Shown: piece after piece, positions 32,986 through 41,142 of the stretch
How positions within the stretch are numbered: the stretch's first letter is position 1
Layout of the letters: each line of letters opens with the position of its first letter
Assembly (NCBI GenBank): GCA_038251625.1
Contig: JBBSBE010000010.1
Span: 1-53,218, forward strand
Source: JBBQXK01 sp038251625
GTDB taxonomy: Bacteria > Pseudomonadota > Alphaproteobacteria > Rhodobacterales > Rhodobacteraceae
Direction of reading: 5' to 3'
Length of the DNA stretch: 53,218 nt
The notes under the pieces: model-generated
What the model saw: the letters and a program-made list of their open reading frames with translations, nothing else
What the model was told of the DNA's origin: nothing
Database searches by the model: none
Made by a program: the position numbers and the translations under genes

Positions 32986-33795
32986 ATGGCCCATATCATC
33001 GTCGTGGGAAACGAAAAGGGCGGGTCGGGGAAATCCACCACCTGCATGCATGTGGCCACCGCGCTGGCGCGGATGGGGCATCGGGTGGGTGCGCTCGACC
33101 TTGACATGCGGCAGAAAAGCTTTGGCCGCTATGTCGAAAACCGGCGCGCCTATCTGGCGCGCGCCGGGCTGAACCTGCCGACGCCCGATTACCGCGACCT
33201 GCCCGAACTGGACCCCGCCACGTTGGCGCCGGGCGAAAACCCCTATGACGCGCGGCTGTCGCTGGCCGTGGCCGGGATGGAGGCCGAGGCCGATTTCATC
33301 GTGATCGACTGCCCCGGCTCGCACACGCGGCTCAGCCAGGTGGCGCATTCGCTGGCCGATACGCTGGTCACGCCGCTGAACGACAGTTTCGTCGATTTCG
33401 ACCTTCTTGCCCGGATCGACCCCGAGACGGGCAAGGTGAAAGGCCCCTCGATCTATGCCGAGATGGTCTGGCACGCGCGCCAGTTGCGCGCGCAGGCCGG
33501 GCTGAAGGCGATAGACTGGATCGTGGTGCGCAACCGTCTTGGCGCGCAACAGATGCACAACAAGAAAAAGGTGGGCGCCGCACTGGAAGAGCTGTCGCGC
33601 CGCATCGGTTTCCGCGTGGCGCCGGGGTTTTCCGAACGCGTGATCTTTCGCGAGCTTTTCCCGCGCGGCCTGACGCTTCTGGACCTGAAGGACACCGGGG
33701 TGGATCAGTTGAACCTGTCCAACATCGCCGCCCGCCAAGAACTGCGCGACCTGATGACCGAACTGCACCTGCCCGGCGTGAAGCCCGACTTCTGA
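32986..33795 (+). CDS. mipZ: MipZ-type ParA-like ATPase (division-site placement)
   Basis: A 269-residue P-loop ATPase with the deviant Walker A G-N-E-K-G-G-S-G-K-S-T-T at residues about 8-19, A-L-D-L-D-M-R-Q-K-S-F-G-R-Y, and Walker B F-I-V-I-D-C-P-G. The sequence W-I-V-V-R-N-R-L-G after the switch is typical of alphaproteobacterial MipZ, which forms a polar gradient with ParB and keeps FtsZ at midcell. Many relatives are annotated simply as division plane positioning ATPase. The ATG at 32986 (M-A-H-I-I-V-V-G-N-E-K-G) is the family start; the upstream open frame overlaps the preceding gene. Confidence 0.92.
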   Translation: MAHIIVVGNEKGGSGKSTTCMHVATALARMGHRVGALDLDMRQKSFGRYVENRRAYLARAGLNLPTPDYRDLPELDPATLAPGENPYDARLSLAVAGMEAEADFIVIDCPGSHTRLSQVAHSLADTLVTPLNDSFVDFDLLARIDPETGKVKGPSIYAEMVWHARQLRAQAGLKAIDWIVVRNRLGAQQMHNKKKVGAALEELSRRIGFRVAPGFSERVIFRELFPRGLTLLDLKDTGVDQLNLSNIAARQELRDLMTELHLPGVKPDF

Positions 33796-33886
33796 ACGCT
33801 TCCTTACGCGGGCGCGGGGTCTGTCGGTACAGATGCCATACGCATGGCGTACAGGAGCGGTACAGAAAACTGACGCGAAAATCGCC

Positions 33887-34240
33887 CTAGTCCGACGCGT
33901 TGGCCCCGGCCGCGTCGTCCTCTGTCAACTCGCGGGCCAAAAATCGCTCCAGCCCGTCAAGGTCCACCGGATCGAACTGACCGAAGCCCTGCATCCAGAC
34001 GCTGGCACCCTTCAGACCGTCGGGATCCAGCTTGCACCACGTCACACGCCCGCGCCGATCCTGCTCGATCAGCCTGGCGTCGGCCAACACCCGCAAATGC
34101 TTGGAAATCGCGGCCAGAGACATGGCAAACGGCGCGGCAACATCAGTGACGGCCATATCATCTTCAAGCAGCATGGTCAGGATCGCGCGTCGTGTGGGAT
34201 CGGCGAGGGCGGCGAAAATCTGATCAAGCGGGGGCTGCAT
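33887..34240 (-). CDS. ArsR/SmtB-type winged-helix transcriptional regulator
   Basis: 117 residues. Winged HTH with I-F-A-A-L-A-D-P-T-R-R-A-I-L-T-M-L at the start and the recognition region M-S-L-A-A-I-S-K-H-L-R-V-L-A-D-A-R-L-I. No cysteine-rich metal site is visible, so it is of the non-metal ArsR branch that often regulates an adjacent SRPBCC gene. None is adjacent here. It is divergent from atpI with 179 bp between starts, and convergent with mipZ. The ATG at 34238-34240 gives the normal length. Confidence 0.88.
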   Translation of the reverse strand: MQPPLDQIFAALADPTRRAILTMLLEDDMAVTDVAAPFAMSLAAISKHLRVLADARLIEQDRRGRVTWCKLDPDGLKGASVWMQGFGQFDPVDLDGLERFLARELTEDDAAGANASD

Positions 34241-34367
34241 GCCGGTATCCTTGGCCTGCCGGGGCGTGATCGTCAACCGCCCGGTTGAATATGGGGGTGC
34301 GGTTCCCGCCTGGTAGCTGAACCAAAAAATGAATATTTTGCAATGGATTACGCGAAATCCACGCGCC

Positions 34368-34396
34368 TTGACTCCTGCGGCCTCTGCCCCTAGGTA
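34368..34396 (+). promoter_or_regulatory. sigma-70 promoter of the atp (F0) operon
   Basis: TTGACT (34368-34373), 17 bases, TAGGTA (34391-34396). The expected start near 34403 leaves a short 5' leader of about 17 nt before the atpI ATG at 34420. Confidence 0.7.
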
Positions 34397-34419
34397 CAGG
34401 GCCAACTGCGAGGGCGCCG

Positions 34420-34746
34420 ATGGCGGACGAACCCGATCCTGAACGACTGCGCGCGCTTGAGGCGCGGCTGGCACAGGCGAAGGGCAAGCCCGCCCCGGTC
34501 AAACCCGAAACAGGCAAGGCATTCTCGCAGGGCGAGATGGCCTGGCGGATGGTGATCGAGCTTGTGTCGGGGATGCTCCTCGGCCTGTCGATCGGGTTCG
34601 GGCTGGACTATGTGTTCGCCACCCGCCCCATCTTCCTTGTCATCTTCTGCCTGCTGGGCTTCGCCGGCGGGGTGCGCACGATGATGGGCACCGCCAAGGC
34701 GATGAACGAAAAACCGGGCGGCGACGCCCCTGACGGACGAGGGTAG
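34420..34746 (+). CDS. atpI: ATP synthase protein I (AtpI/AtpZ type)
   Basis: 108 residues. A charged N-terminal region is followed by two membrane helices (about residues 47-64 and 70-88) with G-L-S-I-G-F-G-L-D-Y and P-I-F-L-V-I-F-C-L-L-G-F-A-G-G-V-R-T. This is the layout of the non-stoichiometric assembly factor/Mg2+-related protein of F-type ATP synthases. First gene of the F0 operon; atpB starts 2 bp after its stop. Confidence 0.9.
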   Translation: MADEPDPERLRALEARLAQAKGKPAPVKPETGKAFSQGEMAWRMVIELVSGMLLGLSIGFGLDYVFATRPIFLVIFCLLGFAGGVRTMMGTAKAMNEKPGGDAPDGRG

Positions 34747-34748
34747 AC

Positions 34749-35504
34749 ATGGCGGGCGAGGCAGAGGGCGGCAGCGGCTTTGCGATCCATCCAATGGATC
34801 AGTTTGTCGTCAAGCCCTTGTTTGGTGGTACAGAAGTGCACTGGTACACCGTTACCAACGTCACCCTCTGGATGGCGATCTGTGTGGCCTGCATCGCGGC
34901 GCTCTTGCTGCTTGGCACCCGCCGCCGGGCCATCGTGCCCTCGCGCAGCCAGTCGGTGGCAGAGCTTCTGTACGGCTTCATTCACAACATGGTGGAAGAA
35001 GTGACAGGCCATGACGGGGTGAAATACTTCCCCTACATCATGACGCTTTTCCTGTTCATCCTCTTCTCGAACCTCCTTGGCCTGCTGCCGATGTCCTTTG
35101 CCACCACAAGCCATGTCGCGGTGACGGTGGTGCTGGCGCTGATGGTGTTTCTGGCTGTCACGATCCTCGGGTTCGTCAAGAACGGCATCGGTTTTCTCAG
35201 CATGTTCTGGGTCACATCGGCGCCCCTGGCGCTGCGGCCGATCCTGGCGTTGATCGAGGTGATCTCTTACTTCGTGCGCCCGGTCAGCCACTCGATTCGA
35301 CTTGCAGGCAACATTCTTGCGGGCCACGCGGTTATCAAGGTGATCGCGGGCTTTGCCACGCTGGCCGTGGCGTCGCCGGTCGTTGTCGGTGCGGTCACCG
35401 CAATCTACGGGCTGGAACTGCTGGTAGCGGTCGTTCAGGCCTACGTTTTTACCATCCTCACCTGTGTCTATCTGCGTGACGCCGTCGGCGGCGCGCATCA
35501 CTGA
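34749..35504 (+). CDS. atpB: F-type ATP synthase subunit a
   Basis: 251 residues, five to six helices. The essential proton-channel arginine is R184 in S-I-R-L-A-G-N-I-L-A-G-H, and the C-terminal helix has Y-G-L-E-L-L-V-A-V-V-Q-A-Y-V-F. With the c ring it forms the proton path through the inner membrane. It is the second gene of the F0 operon; atpE follows after 36 bp with its own AAAGGAG site, consistent with higher translation of subunit c. Confidence 0.96.
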   Translation: MAGEAEGGSGFAIHPMDQFVVKPLFGGTEVHWYTVTNVTLWMAICVACIAALLLLGTRRRAIVPSRSQSVAELLYGFIHNMVEEVTGHDGVKYFPYIMTLFLFILFSNLLGLLPMSFATTSHVAVTVVLALMVFLAVTILGFVKNGIGFLSMFWVTSAPLALRPILALIEVISYFVRPVSHSIRLAGNILAGHAVIKVIAGFATLAVASPVVVGAVTAIYGLELLVAVVQAYVFTILTCVYLRDAVGGAHH

Positions 35505-35540
35505 CACATCAGAATTCAACCTTTCCAAAGGAGTAGCATC

Positions 35541-35777
35541 ATGGAAGGCGATATCGCAGAAATGGGCAAGTTCATCGGCGCGGGTCTTGCGACGATGGGT
35601 CTGGGCGGCGCCGGCATCGGCGTGGGCCACATCGCGGGGAACTTCCTCGCAGGCGCCCTGCGCAACCCCTCGGCCGCGCCCGGCCAGATGGCCAACCTCT
35701 TCGTCGGCATCGCGTTTGCCGAAGCTCTGGGGATCTTCTCGTTCCTCATCGCGCTTCTGTTGATGTTCGCAGTCTGA
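35541..35777 (+). CDS. atpE: F-type ATP synthase subunit c
   Basis: 78 residues, a two-helix hairpin. Glycine-rich first helix (G-A-G-L-A-T-M-G-L-G-G-A-G-I-G-V-G), polar loop A-L-R-N-P-S, and proton-binding carboxylate E61 in I-A-F-A-E-A-L-G-I-F. No Na+-binding signature (Q/E pair plus S/T) is evident, so it is H+-coupled. A strong AAAGGAG lies upstream of the ATG. Confidence 0.97.
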   Translation: MEGDIAEMGKFIGAGLATMGLGGAGIGVGHIAGNFLAGALRNPSAAPGQMANLFVGIAFAEALGIFSFLIALLLMFAV

Positions 35778-35844
35778 TTTCAGACACTTGAACACCGGGC
35801 CGGGGGGTAACCCCGGCTCATGCGCAACCTGAGCGGAGGCCTGC

Positions 35845-36387
35845 ATGGCAACCGAAACGCACGGAGCGGCAGAGGCGGCCCAAGATGCGGGCCACGCTGT
35901 TGGCATGCCGCAACTGGATTTTTCGACCTGGCCGAACCAGATTTTCTGGCTTGTGGTTGCGCTGGTCGCGATCTACCTGATCCTGACCCGCGTGGCCCTT
36001 CCGCGCATCGGATCGGTTCTGGCCGAACGTCGCGGGACGATCATCAACGATCTGGCTGCTGCCGAGGACCTTAAGGCGCAGTCGCTGGCCGCAGAGAAGG
36101 CGTACAACGATGCGCTGGCGACAGCGCGCGTCGAGGCGGGCAAGATCGTTGCCAAGGCGCGGGCCGAAATCGACGCGGATCTCACCGCAGCGATCGCGCG
36201 GGCCGATGCCGAGATTGCCGAGCGTACGGCAGTCTCTGAGGCCAGCATTTCCGAAATCCGCGCCGGTGCCGTGGAAAGCGTGACGGAAGTTGCGCGCGAT
36301 ACGGCAGAGGCCATTGTCGCCGCCTTGGGTGGCAAGGCCAACGCCAAGGATGTGGCAAAGGCCGTTGCCGCGCAGATGAAGGGATAA
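35845..36387 (+). CDS. atpF': F-type ATP synthase subunit b' (second b-type subunit)
   Basis: 180 residues. A soluble N-terminal stretch of about 25 residues precedes one membrane helix (Q-I-F-W-L-V-V-A-L-V-A-I-Y-L-I-L), then a long charged coiled coil rich in Ala and Glu. b' pairs with b as a heterodimeric peripheral stalk, as in photosynthetic and other alphaproteobacteria. GGAGG lies upstream of the ATG. The next gene, atpF, starts 4 bp after its stop. Confidence 0.92.
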   Translation: MATETHGAAEAAQDAGHAVGMPQLDFSTWPNQIFWLVVALVAIYLILTRVALPRIGSVLAERRGTIINDLAAAEDLKAQSLAAEKAYNDALATARVEAGKIVAKARAEIDADLTAAIARADAEIAERTAVSEASISEIRAGAVESVTEVARDTAEAIVAALGGKANAKDVAKAVAAQMKG

Positions 36388-36391
36388 GCCG

Positions 36392-36946
36392 ATGAAACGT
36401 CTTTCAATCCTTCTGGCCCTTGCCGCGAGCCCCGCACTGGCCGCGACCGGGCCGTTCATCTCGCTTGGCAACACGAACTTCATCGTGTTGATCGCGTTCG
36501 TTTTGTTCGTGGGCGTGTTGGTCTACGCGAAGGTACCGGGGATGCTGACCGGCATGCTCGACAAGCGCTCGGCACTGATCCGGAGCGAGTTGGAAGAAGC
36601 CCGCGCGCTGCGGGAAGAGGCCAAGACGATCCTTGCTTCCTATGAGCGCAAGAAAAAGGACGTGCAGGCCCAGGCCGACCGCATCGTGGCGCAAGCGCGC
36701 GATGAGGCAAACGCTGCGGCAACCGAAGCTAAGGCGGAATTGCAGCGCTCCATCGCGCGCAGGCTGGCGGCCGCGGAAGACCGGATCGCATCGGCCGAAC
36801 AGGCAGCGGTGCGTGAAGTGCGCGAACAGGCCGTGGCCGTGGCTGTGGCGGCTGCGGCCGGCATTCTGAAGGGCCAGATGACGGCGGAGGCGGCGGCGTC
36901 CTCGGTTGATGCGTCCATCGCCGAGGTTGGCGCGCGGCTGCACTGA
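36392..36946 (+). CDS. atpF: F-type ATP synthase subunit b
   Basis: 184 residues. The N-terminal M-K-R-L-S-I-L-L-A-L-A-A-S-P-A-L-A-A-T looks like a cleavable signal peptide ahead of the true membrane anchor (N-F-I-V-L-I-A-F-V-L-F-V-G-V-L-V-Y), followed by a coiled coil (about residues 60-150). The signal-like start is a feature I recall in Rhodobacteraceae subunit b. It is the last gene of the operon; the F1 genes (atpHAGDC) are not in the window. It is convergent with the GntR gene, 4 bp apart, with no terminator in between. Confidence 0.93.
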   Translation: MKRLSILLALAASPALAATGPFISLGNTNFIVLIAFVLFVGVLVYAKVPGMLTGMLDKRSALIRSELEEARALREEAKTILASYERKKKDVQAQADRIVAQARDEANAAATEAKAELQRSIARRLAAAEDRIASAEQAAVREVREQAVAVAVAAAAGILKGQMTAEAAASSVDASIAEVGARLH

Positions 36947-36950
36947 CCTG

Positions 36951-37718
36951 CTAGCGCGCGCGCTCGTGTTCGAACCGGCGCCGCGCGATCCCCTCGTTGC
37001 GCTCTGACCGCAGCTGATCGGTCAGGGCGCGTTCGACATAATCAAGGTGTGTTTCCACCGCCGTGCGTGCGCCTTCGGGGTTGCGCGCACTAAGCGCTTC
37101 GTGGATGGCGCGATGCTGGCCCAGAAGCGTGTCGCGGGTGATGCGATTGCGGAACATCATCTGGCGATTGTAGAACACGCCCCGTTTCAGCAGATCATAC
37201 ATCGAGCGCATCATGTGCAGCATGATGACGTTGTGACTGGCCTCGATGATTGCCATGTGGAACGCGGCATCAAGCTCTGCCTCGTCGGACGGGTCGCGCT
37301 TGCCATGCGCCGCCTCCATCTTGCGAAAGATCGCGTCCACGACCTTGAGATCGGTGTCAGAGGCAAAGCGTGCGGCGCGTTCGGCGGCCAGCCCCTCCAT
37401 ATCGCGGCGAAAGGAAATGTAGTCGAAGACCGCCTCGTCATGTGCCGCGAAAAGTTGGACGAGCGCTGGTGAAAAGGCCGAACCCAGAACCGGAGCCACG
37501 TAAATCCCTGCATTGGCCTTGGTTTCCAGCAGACCACGCTCGGAAAGATCGGCCACCGCTTCACGCAGCGACGGGCGTGACACGCCCATGCGATCGGAAA
37601 GTTCGCGTTCCGAGGGCAGCCGTTCGCCCGGGACAAGGATGCCGCGCAGGATCAATTGCTCGATCTGACGGACTACGCTTTGCGCAAGTTTCTCAGGCTG
37701 AACTTTCTCGAACGGCAT
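36951..37718 (-). CDS. GntR-family regulator, FadR/PdhR subfamily
   Basis: 255 residues. N-terminal winged HTH (residues about 8-75) with G-E-R-L-P-S-E-R-E-L-S-D-R-M-G-V-S-R-P-S-L-R-E-A. The C-terminal all-helical FCD domain has the metal-binding histidines/aspartate in D-A-A-F-H-M-A-I, Q-H-R-A-I-H-E-A and V-E-T-H-L-D-Y. Such regulators respond to small carboxylates (pyruvate, lactate, glycolate). The start at 37716-37718 is favoured by GGGAGAGG just upstream; another ATG five codons earlier lies inside a perfect palindromic operator, so the gene probably represses itself. Effector and other targets are unknown. Confidence 0.88.
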   Translation of the reverse strand: MPFEKVQPEKLAQSVVRQIEQLILRGILVPGERLPSERELSDRMGVSRPSLREAVADLSERGLLETKANAGIYVAPVLGSAFSPALVQLFAAHDEAVFDYISFRRDMEGLAAERAARFASDTDLKVVDAIFRKMEAAHGKRDPSDEAELDAAFHMAIIEASHNVIMLHMMRSMYDLLKRGVFYNRQMMFRNRITRDTLLGQHRAIHEALSARNPEGARTAVETHLDYVERALTDQLRSERNEGIARRRFEHERAR

Positions 37719-37727
37719 GCACCTCTC

Positions 37728-37758
37728 CCGCATTGGTCATGTGATATGACCAATGCGG
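37728..37758. promoter_or_regulatory. perfect 13-bp inverted repeat, GntR operator
   Basis: CCGCATTGGTCAT (37728-37740), spacer GTGAT, ATGACCAATGCGG (37746-37758). The core TTGGT...ACCAA resembles FadR/PdhR half sites. It lies 10 bp upstream of the chosen GntR start, ideal for autorepression, and 29 bp downstream of the ompA-type gene's stop. Confidence 0.75.
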
Positions 37759-37787
37759 ACGGTTCTCAACGTCTAAGGTTGTCGCGA

Positions 37788-38432
37788 TCAGACGTTCGGG
37801 CGGATGATGATCTCGACCCGGCGGTTCTGCGACCGCCCTTCCGGCGTGAGGTTCGAGGCAACCGGTGCATCTTCCCCCCGGCCAAACGCCACGACACGGC
37901 CCGATGGCACACCATAATCACGCAGCACGTTGGCCACGGAATTCGCACGACGCTGCGACAGTTCCTGATTGTAGGCGGCTGCGCCCACATTGTCGGTATG
38001 GCCGATGACCTGGATGGTGGAGTTGGGATAGTCGAGCAGGCTTTGCGACACGGCGCGCAAATCCTGGATCAGCGTGGGCTGCAAGGTGGCGCTGTCGGTG
38101 GCAAAAAGGATGTCTTGCGGCATCACCACGCGCAACTGGTTGCCTTCGTTGATGATCTGCACGTTGTTGCCGACCTGACCGCGCAGTTCTGCTGCCTGAC
38201 GGTCGAGCGCGGACCCGATGGCCCCGCCGGCCAAAGCGCCGATGCCTGCGCCGATCGCGGCCTTGGCAAGCTTGTCATCGCCCTTCCGCGTGGCACCAAA
38301 TGCGCCGCCGATCAGAGCGCCGGTGATTGCCCCGGTCTGCGCGCGCGAACCGGGTTCGATCCCGGTATCGACGCAGCCCGCCAGGGCAAGCGATCCTGCA
38401 AGGGCAACGGCAATGGATGTTCTGAATGTCAT
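37788..38432 (-). CDS. OmpA-family lipoprotein with glycine zipper
   Basis: 214 residues. Lipoprotein signal peptide ending in lipobox L-A-G-C with C20 as the predicted lipidated residue. Glycine-zipper segment at about residues 32-70 (G-A-I-T-G-A-L-I-G-G-A-F-G, G-A-G-I-G-A-L-A-G-G-A-I-G). C-terminal OmpA/MotB peptidoglycan-binding domain with V-I-G-H-T-D-N-V-G and R-R-A-N-S-V-A-N-V-L. It probably tethers the outer membrane to peptidoglycan. The ATG at 38430-38432 starts the signal peptide. The GntR gene follows on the same strand. Confidence 0.9.
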   Translation of the reverse strand: MTFRTSIAVALAGSLALAGCVDTGIEPGSRAQTGAITGALIGGAFGATRKGDDKLAKAAIGAGIGALAGGAIGSALDRQAAELRGQVGNNVQIINEGNQLRVVMPQDILFATDSATLQPTLIQDLRAVSQSLLDYPNSTIQVIGHTDNVGAAAYNQELSQRRANSVANVLRDYGVPSGRVVAFGRGEDAPVASNLTPEGRSQNRRVEIIIRPNV

Positions 38433-38553
38433 GTCTCGGGCCTCGGTTCTGCGTGAAACCCGGGCATGTACGCCGGGATTACCGCTGTCATACCAAATGC
38501 GCGTGAGCGCAGGAAGTTCCCTCGCGGAATCGGCATGTTTCAGCGCATGACGC

Positions 38554-39393
38554 TCAGGCCGCGTCGCTGCGCGCAGCTTCCCAGGCAAGGATCGCACGCT
38601 TGACAGGCAGCCCCCAGTGATAGCCACCAAGGCCCCCCGACTTGCGCAAGGCGCGGTGGCAGGGGATCAGGAAACTGACCGGATTGCGGCCCACCGCTGT
38701 GCCCACGGCGCGCACGGCCTGCGGATGGCCGATGGCGCCAGCGATTTCGGAATAGCTGGTGACGTGGCCGGTTGGAATGCGCAAGAGCGCCTCCCACACC
38801 TTGATCTGGAAGGGCGCGCCGATCAGGTAGAGCGGGCTTTCTCCACCGGTCGCCCCAAACGCCGCCAACACCCATGGGCGCAGGGCCATCGGATCCTCGA
38901 CGAACTGCGCCTGTGGCCAACGGCTGGTCAGATCTTCCATCGCCTCCGCCTCGCCCGTTTCGGCTGCGAAGGCGAGGCCGCAGATGCCCTTTTCGGTACC
39001 CATCACAAGGGCCGGGCCAAACGGGCTATCAAACCAGCCCCAGAGGATCGAAAGTCCCGCCCCGCCCTTGGCGTAATCGCCGGGTGACATCGCCTCCCAG
39101 CGAAGGAAAAGATCGTGCAGCCGACCGCCGCCCGACAGACCCGCGGCATGCGATGTCTCAAGCACCGTGAAGCGGTCGGCCAGCAACTGCTTGGCGTGGT
39201 CCAGCGTCAGATATTGCTGGTAACGCTTGGGGCTGACCCCCACCCATTGCGAAAAGACGCGCTGGAAATGCGCAGGGCTCATCCCCATGCGGCCCGCGAG
39301 CCCTTCAAGGGTAAGGGCTGGCCCGCCCTCATCGATTTCGCGCAGGGCGCGGGCGATCACCTGGTAGTGGTAGGCAGGGGATTGATCGGTCAT
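38554..39393 (-). CDS. AraC-HTH / O6-alkylguanine-DNA alkyltransferase fusion (Ada-like, lacks N-terminal Ada domain)
   Basis: 279 residues. N-terminal AraC-type HTH (residues about 25-110, G-M-S-P-A-H-F-Q-R-V-F, G-V-S-P-K-R-Y). The C-terminal MGMT domain has the active-site cysteine C245 in I-P-C-H-R and the upstream R-I-P-T-G-H-V-T-S-Y helix. It repairs O6-methylguanine by suicidal transfer. The E. coli Ada N-terminal zinc domain that senses methylphosphotriesters is missing, so regulation must differ. AAGGAG lies upstream of the ATG at 39391-39393. It is divergent from nth (106 bp), making a DNA-repair pair. Confidence 0.9.
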   Translation of the reverse strand: MTDQSPAYHYQVIARALREIDEGGPALTLEGLAGRMGMSPAHFQRVFSQWVGVSPKRYQQYLTLDHAKQLLADRFTVLETSHAAGLSGGGRLHDLFLRWEAMSPGDYAKGGAGLSILWGWFDSPFGPALVMGTEKGICGLAFAAETGEAEAMEDLTSRWPQAQFVEDPMALRPWVLAAFGATGGESPLYLIGAPFQIKVWEALLRIPTGHVTSYSEIAGAIGHPQAVRAVGTAVGRNPVSFLIPCHRALRKSGGLGGYHWGLPVKRAILAWEAARSDAA

Positions 39394-39499
39394 GGTCTTC
39401 TCCTTCTGGCGGGAAGAATAGGCACTGCCGCCCGCCGCCGCGACCCGATTTCTGCGCCTTCGTCTTGCCGCGCCGCAGCGGTTGCGGCATATCCCGAAC

Positions 39500-40144
39500 A
39501 TGGCAGCACAGCTTTCCTATGCCGCGATGCAGGCAATCTTTTCACGGTTTCGCGCACAAGAGCCCGAACCGAAGGGCGAGCTGGAGCATCTGAGCGCCTT
39601 TACCCTTCTCGTGGCTGTCGCGCTTTCGGCGCAGGCCACGGATGTGAGCGTCAACAAGGCCACGCGTGCGCTGTTCGCCGTGGCCGATACGCCCGCGAAG
39701 ATGGCGGCGCTGGGGGTCGAGGGGCTGATCCCCTACATCCAGACAATCGGCCTTTTCCGCAACAAGGCCAAGAACGTCATCCGACTGTCCGAACTGCTGA
39801 TCGAGCGGTTCGGGGGCGAGGTGCCATCCTCGCGCGCGGCGCTGATCAGCCTGCCGGGCGTCGGCCGCAAGACCGCGAATGTGGTGTTGCAGATGTGGTT
39901 CGGCCTGCCTGCGCAGGCGGTGGATACGCATGTGTTTCGGGTGGGCAACCGCACCGGGATCGCGCCCGGCCGCGATGAGGCGGCGGTCGAGCGGGCGATC
40001 GAGGATAACGTGCCCGCCGAATATCTGGGGCATTCGCATCACTGGCTGATCCTGCACGGGCGCTATATCTGCACCGCGCGCAAGCCCCGCTGCGCCGATT
40101 GCCTGATCGCCGATCTTTGCGCCTATGAGGAGAAAACCGTTTGA
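39500..40144 (+). CDS. nth: endonuclease III (DNA glycosylase/AP lyase)
   Basis: 214 residues. Helix-hairpin-helix L-P-G-V-G-R-K-T-A with catalytic K124, catalytic D142 in A-V-D-T-H-V-F-R, and the C-terminal [4Fe-4S] cluster C191-x6-C198-x2-C201-x5-C207. It removes oxidised pyrimidines in base-excision repair. The ATG at 39500 is used; the frame starts six codons earlier with TTG. Its stop overlaps the start of the kinase gene (TTGA), so the two are translationally coupled. Confidence 0.96.
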   Translation: MAAQLSYAAMQAIFSRFRAQEPEPKGELEHLSAFTLLVAVALSAQATDVSVNKATRALFAVADTPAKMAALGVEGLIPYIQTIGLFRNKAKNVIRLSELLIERFGGEVPSSRAALISLPGVGRKTANVVLQMWFGLPAQAVDTHVFRVGNRTGIAPGRDEAAVERAIEDNVPAEYLGHSHHWLILHGRYICTARKPRCADCLIADLCAYEEKTV

Positions 40145-41124
40145 AACCCTATCAGGTCGTGGGCATCGGGAATGCCATCGTGGACGTGTTTGCCGAAGCC
40201 GATGACAGCTTTCTGGAGCTGATGGGGATCGAAAAGGGCATCATGCAACTGGTGGAGCGTGAGCGGGGCGAACTGCTTTACGCCGCGATGAAAGAGCGGC
40301 GGCAGGCCCCCGGCGGATCGGTTGCCAACACGCTGGCGGGGATTGGCAACCTTGGGCTGACCACGGCATTTATCGGGCGTGTGCATGACGATGCGCTGGG
40401 GCGGTTCTATGCTAGGTCGATGGCGGATGGCGGCACCGATTTCGTGAATTCGCCGGTGCCGGGGGGGGATCTGCCGACCTCGCGCTCGATGATCTTTGTG
40501 GCGCCGGATGGCGAGCGGTCGATGAACACCTATCTTGGCATCTCGTCCGAGCTTGGGCCGGACGACGTGGCAGATGATGTGGCTGGTGCCGCGCAGATCC
40601 TGTTTCTGGAAGGCTATCTTTACGACAAGCCGAAAGGGAAAGAGGCGTTCGAGCGTGCGGCGCGGCTGTGCCGGGCGGCGGGCGGCAAGGCGGGCATCGC
40701 GCTGAGCGATCCGTTCTGTGTGGACCGGCACCGTGACGGCTTTCGCCACCTGGTGCGCGACCTCGACTATGTGATCGGGAACGAGCACGAGTGGTGCTCG
40801 CTCTACCAGACCGATCTTTCCGCGGCACTGGAACTGGCTGCCGCAGAGATTGGCCTTTTGGTCTGCACCCGGTCGGGGCATGACGTGATTGTTGTTCAGG
40901 GGGAAGAAGAGGCGGTGGTGCCGGTGAAGATGGTGGTGCCGGTCGACGCAACCGGCGCGGGCGACCAGTTTGCCGCGGGCTTCATCTACGGTATGGCGAC
41001 GGGCCAGCCGCTTGGTCGAAGCGGGCAGATGGGCTGTGTTGCGGCGGCAGAGGTTATCGGGCACTTCGGTGCGCGACCGGAGACTGATCTCAAGATTCTG
41101 TTTCGCGCAGCGGGCCTTCTTTGA
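40141..41124 (+). CDS. PfkB-family kinase, adenosine-kinase type
   Basis: 327 residues. PfkB signature 1 (G-G-S-V-A-N-T-L-A-G-I-G-N-L-G at about 58-72) and signature 2 D-A-T-G-A-G-D at 269-275, with D275 as catalytic base. The N-terminal V-V-G-I-G-N-A-I-V-D-V matches the alphaproteobacterial adenosine/nucleoside kinase subgroup. Probable reaction: adenosine + ATP to AMP + ADP; fructokinase or ribokinase activity cannot be excluded. It starts at TTG (40141), overlapping the nth stop in TTGA; the conserved N-terminus begins right there and no ATG is available. Confidence 0.85.
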   Translation: MKPYQVVGIGNAIVDVFAEADDSFLELMGIEKGIMQLVERERGELLYAAMKERRQAPGGSVANTLAGIGNLGLTTAFIGRVHDDALGRFYARSMADGGTDFVNSPVPGGDLPTSRSMIFVAPDGERSMNTYLGISSELGPDDVADDVAGAAQILFLEGYLYDKPKGKEAFERAARLCRAAGGKAGIALSDPFCVDRHRDGFRHLVRDLDYVIGNEHEWCSLYQTDLSAALELAAAEIGLLVCTRSGHDVIVVQGEEEAVVPVKMVVPVDATGAGDQFAAGFIYGMATGQPLGRSGQMGCVAAAEVIGHFGARPETDLKILFRAAGLL

Positions 41125-41142
41125 CCCGCCGCGCGTTCGGGC

